Below, piece after piece: positions 1 through 7,660 of a DNA stretch of 64,000 nucleotides (position 1 is the first letter of the stretch; each line of letters starts with the position of its first letter). The position numbers and the translations under genes were made by a program. Under the pieces are notes generated by a model that was not told the origin of the DNA, did not search any database, and saw nothing but the letters and a program-made list of their open reading frames with translations. The stretch spans positions 1-64,000 of the forward strand of contig NZ_WAJS01000008.1 of the NCBI RefSeq assembly GCF_008831045.1. Direction: 5' to 3'. Source of the DNA: Adlercreutzia muris (GTDB lineage Bacteria; Actinomycetota; Coriobacteriia; Coriobacteriales; Eggerthellaceae).

Positions 1-323
1 GGTATGATCGCGCATGGAGGGTCCTTCCTCTCCGTCTCCGGCCTAGACAACCCGAGAGGATACAGGAGGGGCCCTCTTCCTGTGGCACAGGGGAGCGACC
101 CGGAATCCGGACAAAGTTAACTCACACCGTGCGCGGCGCCGTCGCAGGCGCCTTCCGTAATTTCGCCGCCATCATACCACGCACCCGCTGCGGCAGGCCC
201 GCATCCCACGCAATCAGCAAGCCCGAAGCCATTGCGCGTCCATGCCCCCTTCGCCTATGCTCGTAAAACCTTCGTCAGCGTGAGCAATCCAAACGAACCC
301 CGAAACGAAGATAGGAGAAGGCC
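1..323. other. Gene-free leader before the recombinase
   Basis: I see no convincing gene here. The stretch has an imperfect palindrome around 63-82 (aggagg...ctcttcct), which could be the terminator of a gene outside the window. The last 20 bases hold the ribosome binding site of the recombinase (AGGAGAA, 8 bases before its ATG). No tRNA or attachment-site duplication was recognised. Confidence 0.5.
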
Positions 324-1250
324 ATGATCAACGCGATGACACCCCAGCACACCTTCTGCGATTACTATCGACAATGGGTTGCCATGTACAAGGAGGGCGC
401 CGTGCGCGATGTGACACTCAGCAAATACCACCTCACCTGCGCATGGCTGCAAAAGCTCATCCCTCTGCTCACCCTGGCAGAGCTCAACCGAATCACCTAC
501 CAGCAGCTTCTCAACGACTACGCCCAAAGCCACGAGCGGCAAACCACGATGGATTTCCACCACCAACTTAAAGGCGCCGTCCTCGACGCCGTGGACGAGG
601 GCCTTGTCGACAGAGATCCGACACGAAAGGCCATCATCAAGGGCAAGACCCCGCGCGCCAAGAAGCAGAAATACCTGAACCAGTTCGAACTCCACCGCTT
701 GCTCAACGATCTCAACCTCGGGGCGGACATCTCATGGGATTGGCTTATCCTGCTCATCGCCAAAACAGGGCTGCGGTTCTCGGAGGCCATCGCGCTTACC
801 CCCGCCGACTTCGAATTCGGAAGGCAGGTGGTGTCGGTGAGCAAAACCTGGGACTATAAGAGCGGAGGCGGCTTCGTGCCCACGAAAAACCGTTCGTCAG
901 TTCGCAAGGTGCAACTCGATTGGCAGCTCGTCATTCAGTTTTCGGAACTCACCAAGTCGCTTCCCCCCGATGAGCCCATCTTCGTGAACGGGAAGGTCTA
1001 CAACTCGACTGCCAATGACGTGCTAGAGCGCCACTGCAGGCATGCGGAAATACCCGTGATATCCGTGCACGGTCTGCGCCATACGCACGCGTCGCTCCTG
1101 CTGTTCGCCGGCGTATCCATCGCGAGTGTTGCCAAGAGACTGGGGCATGCCAGCATGAACACGACGCAAAAAACCTACCTGCACATCATCCAAGAACTTG
1201 AGAACCAGGATGTCGACCTTGTAATGCGCTCCATTTCAAGTCTCATCTAG
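324..1250 (+). CDS. Tyrosine site-specific recombinase beside hsdS cassettes
   Basis: Integrase/XerC-D-type DNA recombinase of 308 residues, which cuts and rejoins DNA through a covalent phosphotyrosine. The N-terminal half (about residues 10-110) looks like a SAM-like core-binding domain. The catalytic half carries the expected residues: Arg in KTGLRFSEA (about 151), the HxxR box in HGLRHTHAS (about 248-251) and the nucleophilic Tyr in TTQKTYLHI (about 284). The start at 324 has a good AGGAGAA site. Its 3' end overlaps the end of a silent hsdS cassette on the other strand (ends at 1236). This is the usual neighbourhood of recombinases that shuffle type I specificity genes, so I infer that its substrates are the repeats at 1263-2293 and 6493-7592. 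A plain prophage or ICE integrase is the alternative, but no other mobile-element genes are present. Confidence 0.88.
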   Translation: MINAMTPQHTFCDYYRQWVAMYKEGAVRDVTLSKYHLTCAWLQKLIPLLTLAELNRITYQQLLNDYAQSHERQTTMDFHHQLKGAVLDAVDEGLVDRDPTRKAIIKGKTPRAKKQKYLNQFELHRLLNDLNLGADISWDWLILLIAKTGLRFSEAIALTPADFEFGRQVVSVSKTWDYKSGGGFVPTKNRSSVRKVQLDWQLVIQFSELTKSLPPDEPIFVNGKVYNSTANDVLERHCRHAEIPVISVHGLRHTHASLLLFAGVSIASVAKRLGHASMNTTQKTYLHIIQELENQDVDLVMRSISSLI

Positions 1251-1262
1251 ATCGGCGAAACG

Positions 1263-1295
1263 CTCACGCTGATGAAGGGTGATGAGCGAGTCGAG
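1263..1295 (+). repeat. Repeat R1, 33 bp, end of silent minus cassette
   Basis: Encodes the [10 protein letters not shown] helix on the minus strand. It is identical over 33 bases to R3 (6493-6525, same orientation) and to R2 (2261-2293, inverted), and over 29 bases to R4 (7099-7127). Confidence 0.95.
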
Positions 1296-1700
1296 GTTAC
1301 GGAAGAGGGAGCCTATTTTTTCTTGTTCTATTTTGCCCGGAACAGGAACGCTAAATTTTGAAAACTTTGATATCCAATGTCGTTCGTGACCTTGCGGCGT
1401 GTAGTTTATCTTCCCCAACGTATGGAAGATAAACCGAAAGTCATCCTCCTTGTCCCTTGGACTCAAAAGTTTCATCGCTGAACTCTTCACTTTAAATGGG
1501 AATTCAACAAAATGAGATGAGGTGGTGAAGTCATCGAAAATAACAACGGGGCTATCTTCGCTGGCAATCTTTATTCCATATTCCTCATCGGTATATCCCA
1601 AAATGAAGCGCTGTCCAGCTGTAAGCACGGGGGTTCCGGGGTTACCGCTGTATTCAGTGCTTTCAACAATGTAAGGCTGCGGCTGCTCGTATGTCAAAAG

Positions 1701-1725
1701 CTCCCCCAACCTACGCTGTTCCCAA
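1701..1725 (-). repeat. Repeat S1, start of silent minus cassette
   Basis: Encodes the WEQRRLGEL segment. It matches S3 (7562-7592) with two mismatches over 25 bases in the same orientation, and S2 (1797-1827) in inverted orientation with the same two mismatches. Confidence 0.85.
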
Positions 1726-1776
1726 TCATTAGCAAGCGCCTGTTGGATTGATACAAAACTCGAGCATGAAGATGCC

Positions 1777-1785
1777 GGGGGGGGG
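1777..1785 (+). repeat. Homopolymeric G9 tract
   Basis: Nine consecutive G residues directly upstream of and in frame with the plus-strand specificity cassette. Tracts of this kind are prone to slipped-strand changes. Confidence 0.95.
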
Positions 1786-1796
1786 ATTCACGACAG

Positions 1797-1827
1797 CTTG
1801 GGAACAGCGTAAGCTGGGGGAGTTGTA
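1797..1827 (+). repeat. Repeat S2, 31 bp, start of silent plus cassette
   Basis: Encodes WEQRKLGEL. It is a perfect 31-base inverted copy of S3 (7562-7592) at the start of the first recognition domain of the expressed hsdS. Confidence 0.95.
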
Positions 1828-2260
1828 TAAGCCTGTCTACGAGAAAAATGATTTGAGCTTCGAGACCGACAAAATCATCTCCGTTGCGGCAATGAGGTTC
1901 AACCCGGAGGCTGTGGTCTCGGATCGGGAATATCTTCGGACGTACAATGTGATGCGCGTCGGAGATATTGCCTTCGAGGGCCATTCGAACAAAGAGTTCT
2001 CGCATGGCAGATTCGTAGAGAATGTCATCGGCGACGGTATTGTTTCCCATATCTTTATCGTGTTCAGGCCAAACACATCATACGACTTGTGGTATTGGAA
2101 ATACGCCATAAACAACGAGAGATTGATGCGGAGCGCACTGGTCAGGTCTACGAAAGCGTCAACTATGATGCACGATCTTGTAGCCAATGATTTTCTATCC
2201 GAGTCAATTCCCGTCCCCTCGCTTTCCGAGCAACACAAGATCGGCGCGCTCTTCGCCAGG

Positions 2261-2293
2261 CTCGACTCGCTCATCACCCTTCATCAGCGTGAG
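2261..2293 (-). repeat. Repeat R2, 33 bp, end of silent plus cassette
   Basis: Perfect 33-base inverted copy of R1 and of R3, and a 29-base inverted match to R4. Confidence 0.95.
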
Positions 2294-2312
2294 GAGGCAG
2301 GCAGTGAAAATC

Positions 2313-5300
2313 CTACAAGTCGAAGCCTCCTTCCAAGATGAAGCGACGGAGCAGGCTATCGGCGCGCATCTTCACCTTGAACGCGGGAATAGAAGCGCCC
2401 TCGAGTGCAGACAGATACTCGCGCGCTCGCGCTAAATCCACGGTATCCATGAGCTTGTCGAAGCGGCCGAATTCGTTCAAGCCCTCCTCATCAGGCCCTG
2501 CGGCAAGAAGCTCCGCGAGCTGCGCCACATTCACGCCCAGGAAGTCTCCGGCACGCGCGATGCGCTCGTCTTGGGCATGGCGCTGATACTCGGTGATGTA
2601 GTCGCGGAACGTCTTGGTAGAGTCCACGAACACATCGCCACTCTGCACGTCGTGAATGAACAGGTTGGCATACTTCTGCTCTTCCTGACTCAGCGTGGCG
2701 AAGGTTTTGTGCAACGCCGCCAGGGCCGCCTCGGTGGCCGCCGCATCCGCACCCTCCAAATCAAGCTGCTTGAGCCACTTGGAGAAGTTCGCGTTCATGT
2801 AGTCCTGGTCGATCTTCGTGGTGTCGATATCCATCAAGTAACCGCTGATGTCATAGGGGATATCGGCTCCTCCGCGCTCCCGCCCCTCACCGGCCGGCAG
2901 CTCCTTGTAGCGCTGGGCCAGCGTGAGGTAATCGGTCTCATCGAAACGCACCGATATAATCTCGCGATTCTCAACCAGCTCCGCCCCGACATTTTCCATC
3001 ACATCGGAAATTGCCGCCGCCAGTTCCTCGACCACGTCCTCCCCCACCGGGAAGTCGTAATCCGACTCGTCCCACGTAAACCCCTGCACCTTTGCCGCTT
3101 CTACCAGCAAGTCGAATTCGCGGAAGAGCTTGGCGAACTTGGCCTTGGCGGCGCCATTCTCAGGCAGATGCAGAAAACCTTCCACTCCCCCATCGTGGAA
3201 TACCGAGGAAATCTCATCGAAGACGCTGTTCAGCGCTAACAGATTCTCCCGCAGTTTCGGTACGAACAGGCCGAAGGGCTTGTCGCCCGAATACAAGCTG
3301 ATAGCCTCCTCGATATATTTGCGCATCGTATGGGGCCGACGATAGTAGCGAATAACGCCGAACGGCTTCTCGTTCTCGTTGAACAGGCGATTCGTGCGGC
3401 TGAACGCTTGGATAATCATCTCATAGCGCAGGATCTTATCCAGATACAGGGCATTGATCCACTTCGAGTCGAAGCCGGTCAGCATCTGGTCCACCACAAT
3501 GAGAATATCGAGCCGCTCCTCGGGCTTCTTCTCGATGCCCAGATAGGGCCGTTTGTGAGCCAGCCGGTTGGACACATCGGTCTTGAAAGCCGGCCACGTG
3601 CCTAGCGTGAATTCCTTGCCGTAGCGCTCGTTGTAATCGCCGATTATCTCCTCAAGCGCATCCTGCTTGATGAGTGCCTTATCGATGCGCTCCTGCTCGT
3701 TATCGATCGAGGGATCAACCAGAACCGTCACGCTCAGGGGCAATTTGTCCTGCTCCTTGAACAGGTGGTAGTAGTCGATGGCCTCGGGAATGGAATGGGT
3801 GGCGAACACCGCATGGAACTTCCCCATGCGGCTGAGCGTCGGCCAGTGCTTCAAAATGTCGGCCACCACCTGGCGCTGGTGCTCCGTCACCTCCGCCTGG
3901 CCGGCCGTGCCGTACTGCGATTCCGCCACCATGCTCTCGATGCCGTGGCACCGCTCACCCCGATCATTCTCGTAAGGGGCCATGGGCATGTCCATGACCT
4001 GGTAGTATACCCGCTCGCGCCGCGGATCGCCCATCACCTCTTCAATACTGCGGGCCTTGGCCTCGTCCAGCGCCACCGCTTGTCGCAAATCGAACTCCGG
4101 ATAGGTGGCTACCGGGTACGTGTCGAACCCGAGCACGTTCCCGTCCCGAATGCCGTCGGCGATGCTGTAGCGGTGCAGCTCGTCGCCGAACACATCGGTG
4201 GTCGTGCTCAGCTTTTTGCGATTCTCCTCGTGTATCGGCGTGCCCGTGAAACCGAACAGCACCGCCGAGGGAAACACTCGCCGGATGGTCTCCATGTTCT
4301 TGCCGAATGTCGAGCGATGGCACTCGTCCACAATGAACACCATACGCTTCTTCCGAATCGCCTCCAGGTCTGCCGCGCTCATGGCGTCCTCATCGATGTT
4401 GCCCATCTTCTGAATAGACGTCACGATGAGTGTGTCAGAAGGATCGGAGCTCTTCAGCTTCGCTTTCAGCACATCGGTGCTCTCGGTCTGCTGCACCGCC
4501 TCGGTGGCGCTGGCGAACGACCGGTACTGCTCCAGCGACTGCGTTCCCAGCTCGATGCGGTCTACCAGGAACACCACCTTGTCGGCGTCTTTGGAATTGG
4601 CAATCAGCTGCGCGCACTTGAAGCTGGTCATGGTCTTGCCACTGCCGGTGGTATGCCACACATAACCGCCTTTGAGCCCCTTGGCGCCCCACAGCTTGTC
4701 CCGATCGATCTTCGTCACGCGATCGGAGATGCGACTGGCCGCGAAGTACTGGTAGCTGCGCATGACCTTCAGAACGCCGTCGGAGTCGTCGGCCACGGTG
4801 TAGTAGCCGATGAGCTGGTGTGCCATGGGTATGCTCAGCAGCAGCTTCACCACATCGAGCCAGTGGTTCACCGGTTCGTTGTTGAAGTTCGCCCAATGGA
4901 ACTGGAATTTCTCGTTGAACGTGCCGTCAGGACCCGGATTGGCGAAGTACTTCGTCTCCTCCGGCGTCATGGCCACGAATATCTGCACGAGCGAGAACAG
5001 CCTCGTGAACACCCCTTCATGGGCATATTTGCGAATCTGCCCCGCTGCCTCGCTCACGGGCACACCGCTCTTCTTCAGCTCGAGGTGGAAAAGGGGCATT
5101 CCGTTGATGAGCAGCATGAGATCGCCCCTGCGGTCGTGGCCCAGCTTCGACTTTGAGGGAAACACCGGTTGCTGGGCTATCTGGTAGCGGCTCGATCCGC
5201 CGGCGATCTCATCGCGATGGAATATCTTCAAAGCCACATCGCGGCCCTCGTGCAACTTATCGTCGGGGTTATCGCGCTTAATGACGATCTCCTTGCCGTT

Positions 5301-5555
5301 GATGAGCTCGTTGATGGCCACGGGGGTGCGCTTGGCCACCACCTGTTCGATTATCTGCTGCATTTCGGTCGGCGTCAGAGGTACGTTGTTCAAGCAGTCG
5401 CGATGCTTGTTGTTCTCGTACAGGATAGACGCCCAGTTATCAATAAGGTCCTGCTCGGTGGGATAGTGCAACACACCGCCAGCGTCGTCCCATCCATAGG
5501 ACTTCAAACCGTCGATGACCGCTTCCTCAAAAGCCGCTTCGCTATCGAACACCAT
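2313..5555 (-). CDS. hsdR: Type I restriction endonuclease subunit HsdR
   Basis: Motor and nuclease subunit of the type I restriction complex, 1080 residues, near the family's usual length. Around residues 145-165 lies a nuclease-domain segment, RRGDLMLLINGMPLFHLELK, consistent with the PD-(D/E)xK fold. The superfamily 2 helicase core follows: Walker A HTTGSGKTM, DEAD-type box VDECHRS and motif III GFTGTP, then the second RecA lobe and a long helical C-terminus that binds HsdM. The start has AAGGAG six bases upstream. It is the last gene of hsdM-hsdS-antitoxin-fic-hsdR, 29 bases after fic. Its 3' end overlaps the end of the silent plus-strand cassette. Confidence 0.96.
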   Translation of the reverse strand: MVFDSEAAFEEAVIDGLKSYGWDDAGGVLHYPTEQDLIDNWASILYENNKHRDCLNNVPLTPTEMQQIIEQVVAKRTPVAINELINGKEIVIKRDNPDDKLHEGRDVALKIFHRDEIAGGSSRYQIAQQPVFPSKSKLGHDRRGDLMLLINGMPLFHLELKKSGVPVSEAAGQIRKYAHEGVFTRLFSLVQIFVAMTPEETKYFANPGPDGTFNEKFQFHWANFNNEPVNHWLDVVKLLLSIPMAHQLIGYYTVADDSDGVLKVMRSYQYFAASRISDRVTKIDRDKLWGAKGLKGGYVWHTTGSGKTMTSFKCAQLIANSKDADKVVFLVDRIELGTQSLEQYRSFASATEAVQQTESTDVLKAKLKSSDPSDTLIVTSIQKMGNIDEDAMSAADLEAIRKKRMVFIVDECHRSTFGKNMETIRRVFPSAVLFGFTGTPIHEENRKKLSTTTDVFGDELHRYSIADGIRDGNVLGFDTYPVATYPEFDLRQAVALDEAKARSIEEVMGDPRRERVYYQVMDMPMAPYENDRGERCHGIESMVAESQYGTAGQAEVTEHQRQVVADILKHWPTLSRMGKFHAVFATHSIPEAIDYYHLFKEQDKLPLSVTVLVDPSIDNEQERIDKALIKQDALEEIIGDYNERYGKEFTLGTWPAFKTDVSNRLAHKRPYLGIEKKPEERLDILIVVDQMLTGFDSKWINALYLDKILRYEMIIQAFSRTNRLFNENEKPFGVIRYYRRPHTMRKYIEEAISLYSGDKPFGLFVPKLRENLLALNSVFDEISSVFHDGGVEGFLHLPENGAAKAKFAKLFREFDLLVEAAKVQGFTWDESDYDFPVGEDVVEELAAAISDVMENVGAELVENREIISVRFDETDYLTLAQRYKELPAGEGRERGGADIPYDISGYLMDIDTTKIDQDYMNANFSKWLKQLDLEGADAAATEAALAALHKTFATLSQEEQKYANLFIHDVQSGDVFVDSTKTFRDYITEYQRHAQDERIARAGDFLGVNVAQLAELLAAGPDEEGLNEFGRFDKLMDTVDLARAREYLSALEGASIPAFKVKMRADSLLRRFILEGGFDL

Positions 5556-5584
5556 CAGCTGCTCCTTCCACAGCTCTCATAGAG

Positions 5585-6235
5585 CTATCTCCCCTTGATC
5601 TTAAGCAGATCTTGATTCAGTGGCGTTGCGGGATCGCAGGGCGATGCAATACGCCGAAACATATCCACAAGACCTCCGAGCTCCAAATCCTCCGCAGCGG
5701 CCCTGCTGGCCTCGTCATTCTCCTCGCCGGTCACCTGGCACCAGTCCAGGTCGTAGCCTGCATTGTGGCAAAGAATCGTCCAGAACAAACGCTGCGTCCT
5801 CCCGTTTCCCTCGCGAAACGGGTGAATGAAGTTGTAGTTGTCGAAATGGTAGGCCAAACGCTGGGCGAACTGGGCCTGCGAAAGACCTTCAAGCATCTGG
5901 TCTTTGCGCAGCTCTTCCTGCGCCCACTGGAAACCCATGGGAATATTAGGCGACGGAAGAAAAAACTCGGACCCCTCGCCGCTCTTCCGGATTTCTACCG
6001 TGCGTGGGCGTCCCGCCCAGTCATAGATATCCTGGAAGAGATGCTGGTGAATCTTCCGGAAATCCTTCATTGACCCCGTGGGCTTCAGAGACAATTGCTC
6101 TAAAAACTCGCCGGTGCGCAAAGCGATGAACTCACCTTCGGCATTGCGGAGCTCATCGTAGCTTGTAGCGCCGACGAGATTGCGCAAGACACCCGTTGCA
6201 GGATCGACGTAAGGGTCAACGAATTTATGCTCCAT
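5585..6235 (-). CDS. fic: Fic-domain AMP-transferase (putative toxin)
   Basis: Fic enzymes transfer AMP, or another phosphate-linked group, to hydroxyl groups of target proteins. The 216-residue protein carries the complete active-site motif HPFREGNGRTQR at residues 138-149, with catalytic His138 and the anion-hole glycines intact, so an active enzyme is expected. The gene overlaps the small upstream gene by 11 bases, which implies coupled translation. That partner has the inhibitory motif of class I Fic antitoxins, so this is most likely a Fic toxin-antitoxin pair. Sitting inside a restriction-modification operon, it may stabilise the locus or act as a second defence step, which is inference. 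A regulatory Fic with a cellular target is the alternative. Confidence 0.92.
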   Translation of the reverse strand: MEHKFVDPYVDPATGVLRNLVGATSYDELRNAEGEFIALRTGEFLEQLSLKPTGSMKDFRKIHQHLFQDIYDWAGRPRTVEIRKSGEGSEFFLPSPNIPMGFQWAQEELRKDQMLEGLSQAQFAQRLAYHFDNYNFIHPFREGNGRTQRLFWTILCHNAGYDLDWCQVTGEENDEASRAAAEDLELGGLVDMFRRIASPCDPATPLNQDLLKIKGR

Positions 6236-6410
6236 GAGCAGGCGCTTTCTTGCGCGTCGACCAGCGGCGCTTCGTGCGCGTCATAAGCTCCTCGATGGAG
6301 ATATCGCCAGCGACATACTCATCGGCATCCTCGCGGAATTCGGCCGACACATAGGCTCCCTCCATCTCACCAGAATGGATGGCCTCCTTTATAACGCGCT
6401 CACGATCCAT
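6225..6410 (-). CDS. VbhA-like Fic antitoxin
   Basis: Small protein of 61 residues immediately before fic. Near its N-terminus, HSGEMEGAY contains the (S/T)xxxE(G/N) inhibition motif as Ser13-x-x-x-Glu17-Gly18. In known class I antitoxins the Glu points into the Fic active site and blocks productive ATP binding. The rest is acidic (AEFREDADEY) and then basic (TKRRWSTRKK). It starts 28 bases after hsdS with a TTAGGAG ribosome site and overlaps fic by 11 bases. Confidence 0.85.
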   Translation of the reverse strand: MDRERVIKEAIHSGEMEGAYVSAEFREDADEYVAGDISIEELMTRTKRRWSTRKKAPAHGA

Positions 6411-6438
6411 GGCAAACTCCTAACCGAGGACAACAGTA

Positions 6439-7659
6439 TTAAACGAACATCTTCTCGAGGCAAGCCTGCTTGAGGTTTTTCAGAATTTCCAACTCACGCT
6501 GATGAAGGGTGATGAGCGAGTCGAGTAAATCGAAAAAGCTTCCGATGGCGTGCTGCTCTCCAGTCGAGGGCATTGCAATTCGGCTCTTCAAGAGCTTGTC
6601 GAAGAAGAAATAGAGGCGCACGCCGCCTTCCTGCAATGCTTCGATCTGCTTGGCAAAAAGAGCCGTTTTGAACCAGTGCCACAAAAACCTATCGTCGCAT
6701 GTCTCATCGGAGCGAAACACTTCGTAGAGTGAGCTAATAATGACATTCTCCCTGGTAGAAAGATAACCGATGGAGCCAACATTGATTCTCGCAGGATTGT
6801 AGGCGAACGAGCCAGGCTCGACGATCCAGTAGGCAGTTTTGTCCGCTTCTGCCATTGTGCCGCCGTTTTCGAACTGCTCACTCTGCGGCACGAAGCCAGA
6901 GGTATTTGAAACCGAATAGCTTTCAAAGTCGAGATTGTCCGCATTGCGCAAACCTGATGCGTGAATAAATTCGTCAAACGCACGCTGTTCCCAAGGATCA
7001 GTGAAACCCTCGAAACGAATCTCGGGAACGTTCTCCCCCTCTCGAGGGAACATCTTTTCAAGCAGTGATTGTTTTACTGTTTTGAGCTTATCTACCTTAC
7101 GCTGATGAAGGGTGATGAGCGAGTCGAGCTTTTGGAAGAAAAGGCCGATGCGGGATTGTTCGGGTACTGTCGGAGCCGGCATCGATTCCTTGAGAAAATC
7201 CGCTGCAACTAAATTATGCATCATAGTAGACGCTTTTGTGGAGCGAACTAATATTGCGCCCATTACTCGCTCATTGTTGATGGCGTATTTCCAATAAGCA
7301 AGATCGTACTGGGTTTTCGGGCGGAAAACATCGAACACATGAGACACAATGCCTGGTCCAATATCATTTTCAACAAATCTGCCGTGGGCGAAATGCTTGC
7401 TGCGATTTCCTTCAAAGGCGATGTCTCCAAGATCCATCACATTGTAGGTTTCGAGATAGCCTTCCGCTAATTCCCGATCTGCAGGACTAAATCGCATATT
7501 TGCAACAGAGATAATACTCTCACCTCCGTATTCGCCGCTGTTCTTTCGTCCGGCCTTTTCGTACAACTCCCCCAGCTTACGCTGTTCCCAAGGATCGGAG
7601 AATCCCTCGAAGCGGAGGGCGGGAACGGAGTCGTTTTCGCACTTACGCTGGTCGGCCAT
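6439..7659 (-). CDS. hsdS: Type I restriction specificity subunit HsdS (expressed copy)
   Basis: Determines the DNA sequence recognised by the HsdM/HsdR complex. I start it at the ATG at 7659 (MADQRKCEN), one base after the hsdM stop, with GGTGAG overlapping the hsdM end; this gives 406 residues. The order is WEQRKLGELY, recognition domain 1 (about 30-180), helix [10 protein letters not shown], spacer LKTVKQSLLEKMF, WEQRAFDEF, recognition domain 2 (about 220-380), second [10 protein letters not shown], and a closing LKNLKQACLEKMF. Each domain is framed by repeats shared with the silent cassettes near 1.2-2.3 kb, so either half could be replaced. Domain 1 is homologous to the plus-strand cassette. 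Confidence 0.95.
   Translation of the reverse strand: MADQRKCENDSVPALRFEGFSDPWEQRKLGELYEKAGRKNSGEYGGESIISVANMRFSPADRELAEGYLETYNVMDLGDIAFEGNRSKHFAHGRFVENDIGPGIVSHVFDVFRPKTQYDLAYWKYAINNERVMGAILVRSTKASTMMHNLVAADFLKESMPAPTVPEQSRIGLFFQKLDSLITLHQRKVDKLKTVKQSLLEKMFPREGENVPEIRFEGFTDPWEQRAFDEFIHASGLRNADNLDFESYSVSNTSGFVPQSEQFENGGTMAEADKTAYWIVEPGSFAYNPARINVGSIGYLSTRENVIISSLYEVFRSDETCDDRFLWHWFKTALFAKQIEALQEGGVRLYFFFDKLLKSRIAMPSTGEQHAIGSFFDLLDSLITLHQRELEILKNLKQACLEKMFV
6493..6525 (+). repeat. Repeat R3, end of HsdS domain 2
   Basis: 33 bases identical to R1 and, inverted, to R2. Encodes the second [10 protein letters not shown] of hsdS. Confidence 0.95.
6982..6999 (+). repeat. Repeat S4, start of HsdS domain 2
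   Basis: An 18-base direct copy of part of S3 (7579-7596), extending imperfectly into the ccctcgaa block. Encodes DPWEQR. Confidence 0.85.
7099..7127 (+). repeat. Repeat R4, end of HsdS domain 1
   Basis: 29 bases identical to R1 and R3, and inverted to R2. Encodes the first [10 protein letters not shown]. Confidence 0.95.
7562..7592 (-). repeat. Repeat S3, start of HsdS domain 1
   Basis: Perfect 31-base inverted partner of S2 (1797-1827). Encodes WEQRKLGEL. Confidence 0.95.
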
Positions 7660-7660
7660 G

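Larger units (their letters stand above)
1236..1740 (-). pseudogene. Silent HsdS specificity cassette (TRD half, minus strand)
   Basis: A promoterless half of a type I specificity subunit. Read on the minus strand it begins [17 protein letters not shown], continues through a target-recognition domain of a different family from those in the expressed hsdS, and ends in the conserved [11 protein letters not shown] linker helix. No ATG or ribosome site precedes it; the only in-frame start is a TTG inside the conserved WEQR region at 1709. It is bounded by repeat S1 (1701-1725) and repeat R1 (1263-1295). I infer a storage cassette that becomes active only after recombination into hsdS. Confidence 0.8.
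1748..2341 (+). pseudogene. Silent HsdS specificity cassette (TRD half, plus strand)
   Basis: A second orphan half of a specificity subunit, divergent from the first. It reads through a run of nine G bases, then TAWEQRKLGELY, a target-recognition domain, and finally [12 protein letters not shown]. The domain is clearly homologous to the first recognition domain of the expressed hsdS (shared blocks include GDIAFEG, HGRFVEN and RSTKASTMMH), but differs at many positions where base contacts could change. Similarity stops just after the R2 repeat, and the last 16 codons are antisense to the 3' end of hsdR. An ATG lies at 1766, but no Shine-Dalgarno site or promoter is evident, so it is probably not translated in this orientation. 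A functional half-subunit that dimerises cannot be excluded. Confidence 0.8.
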
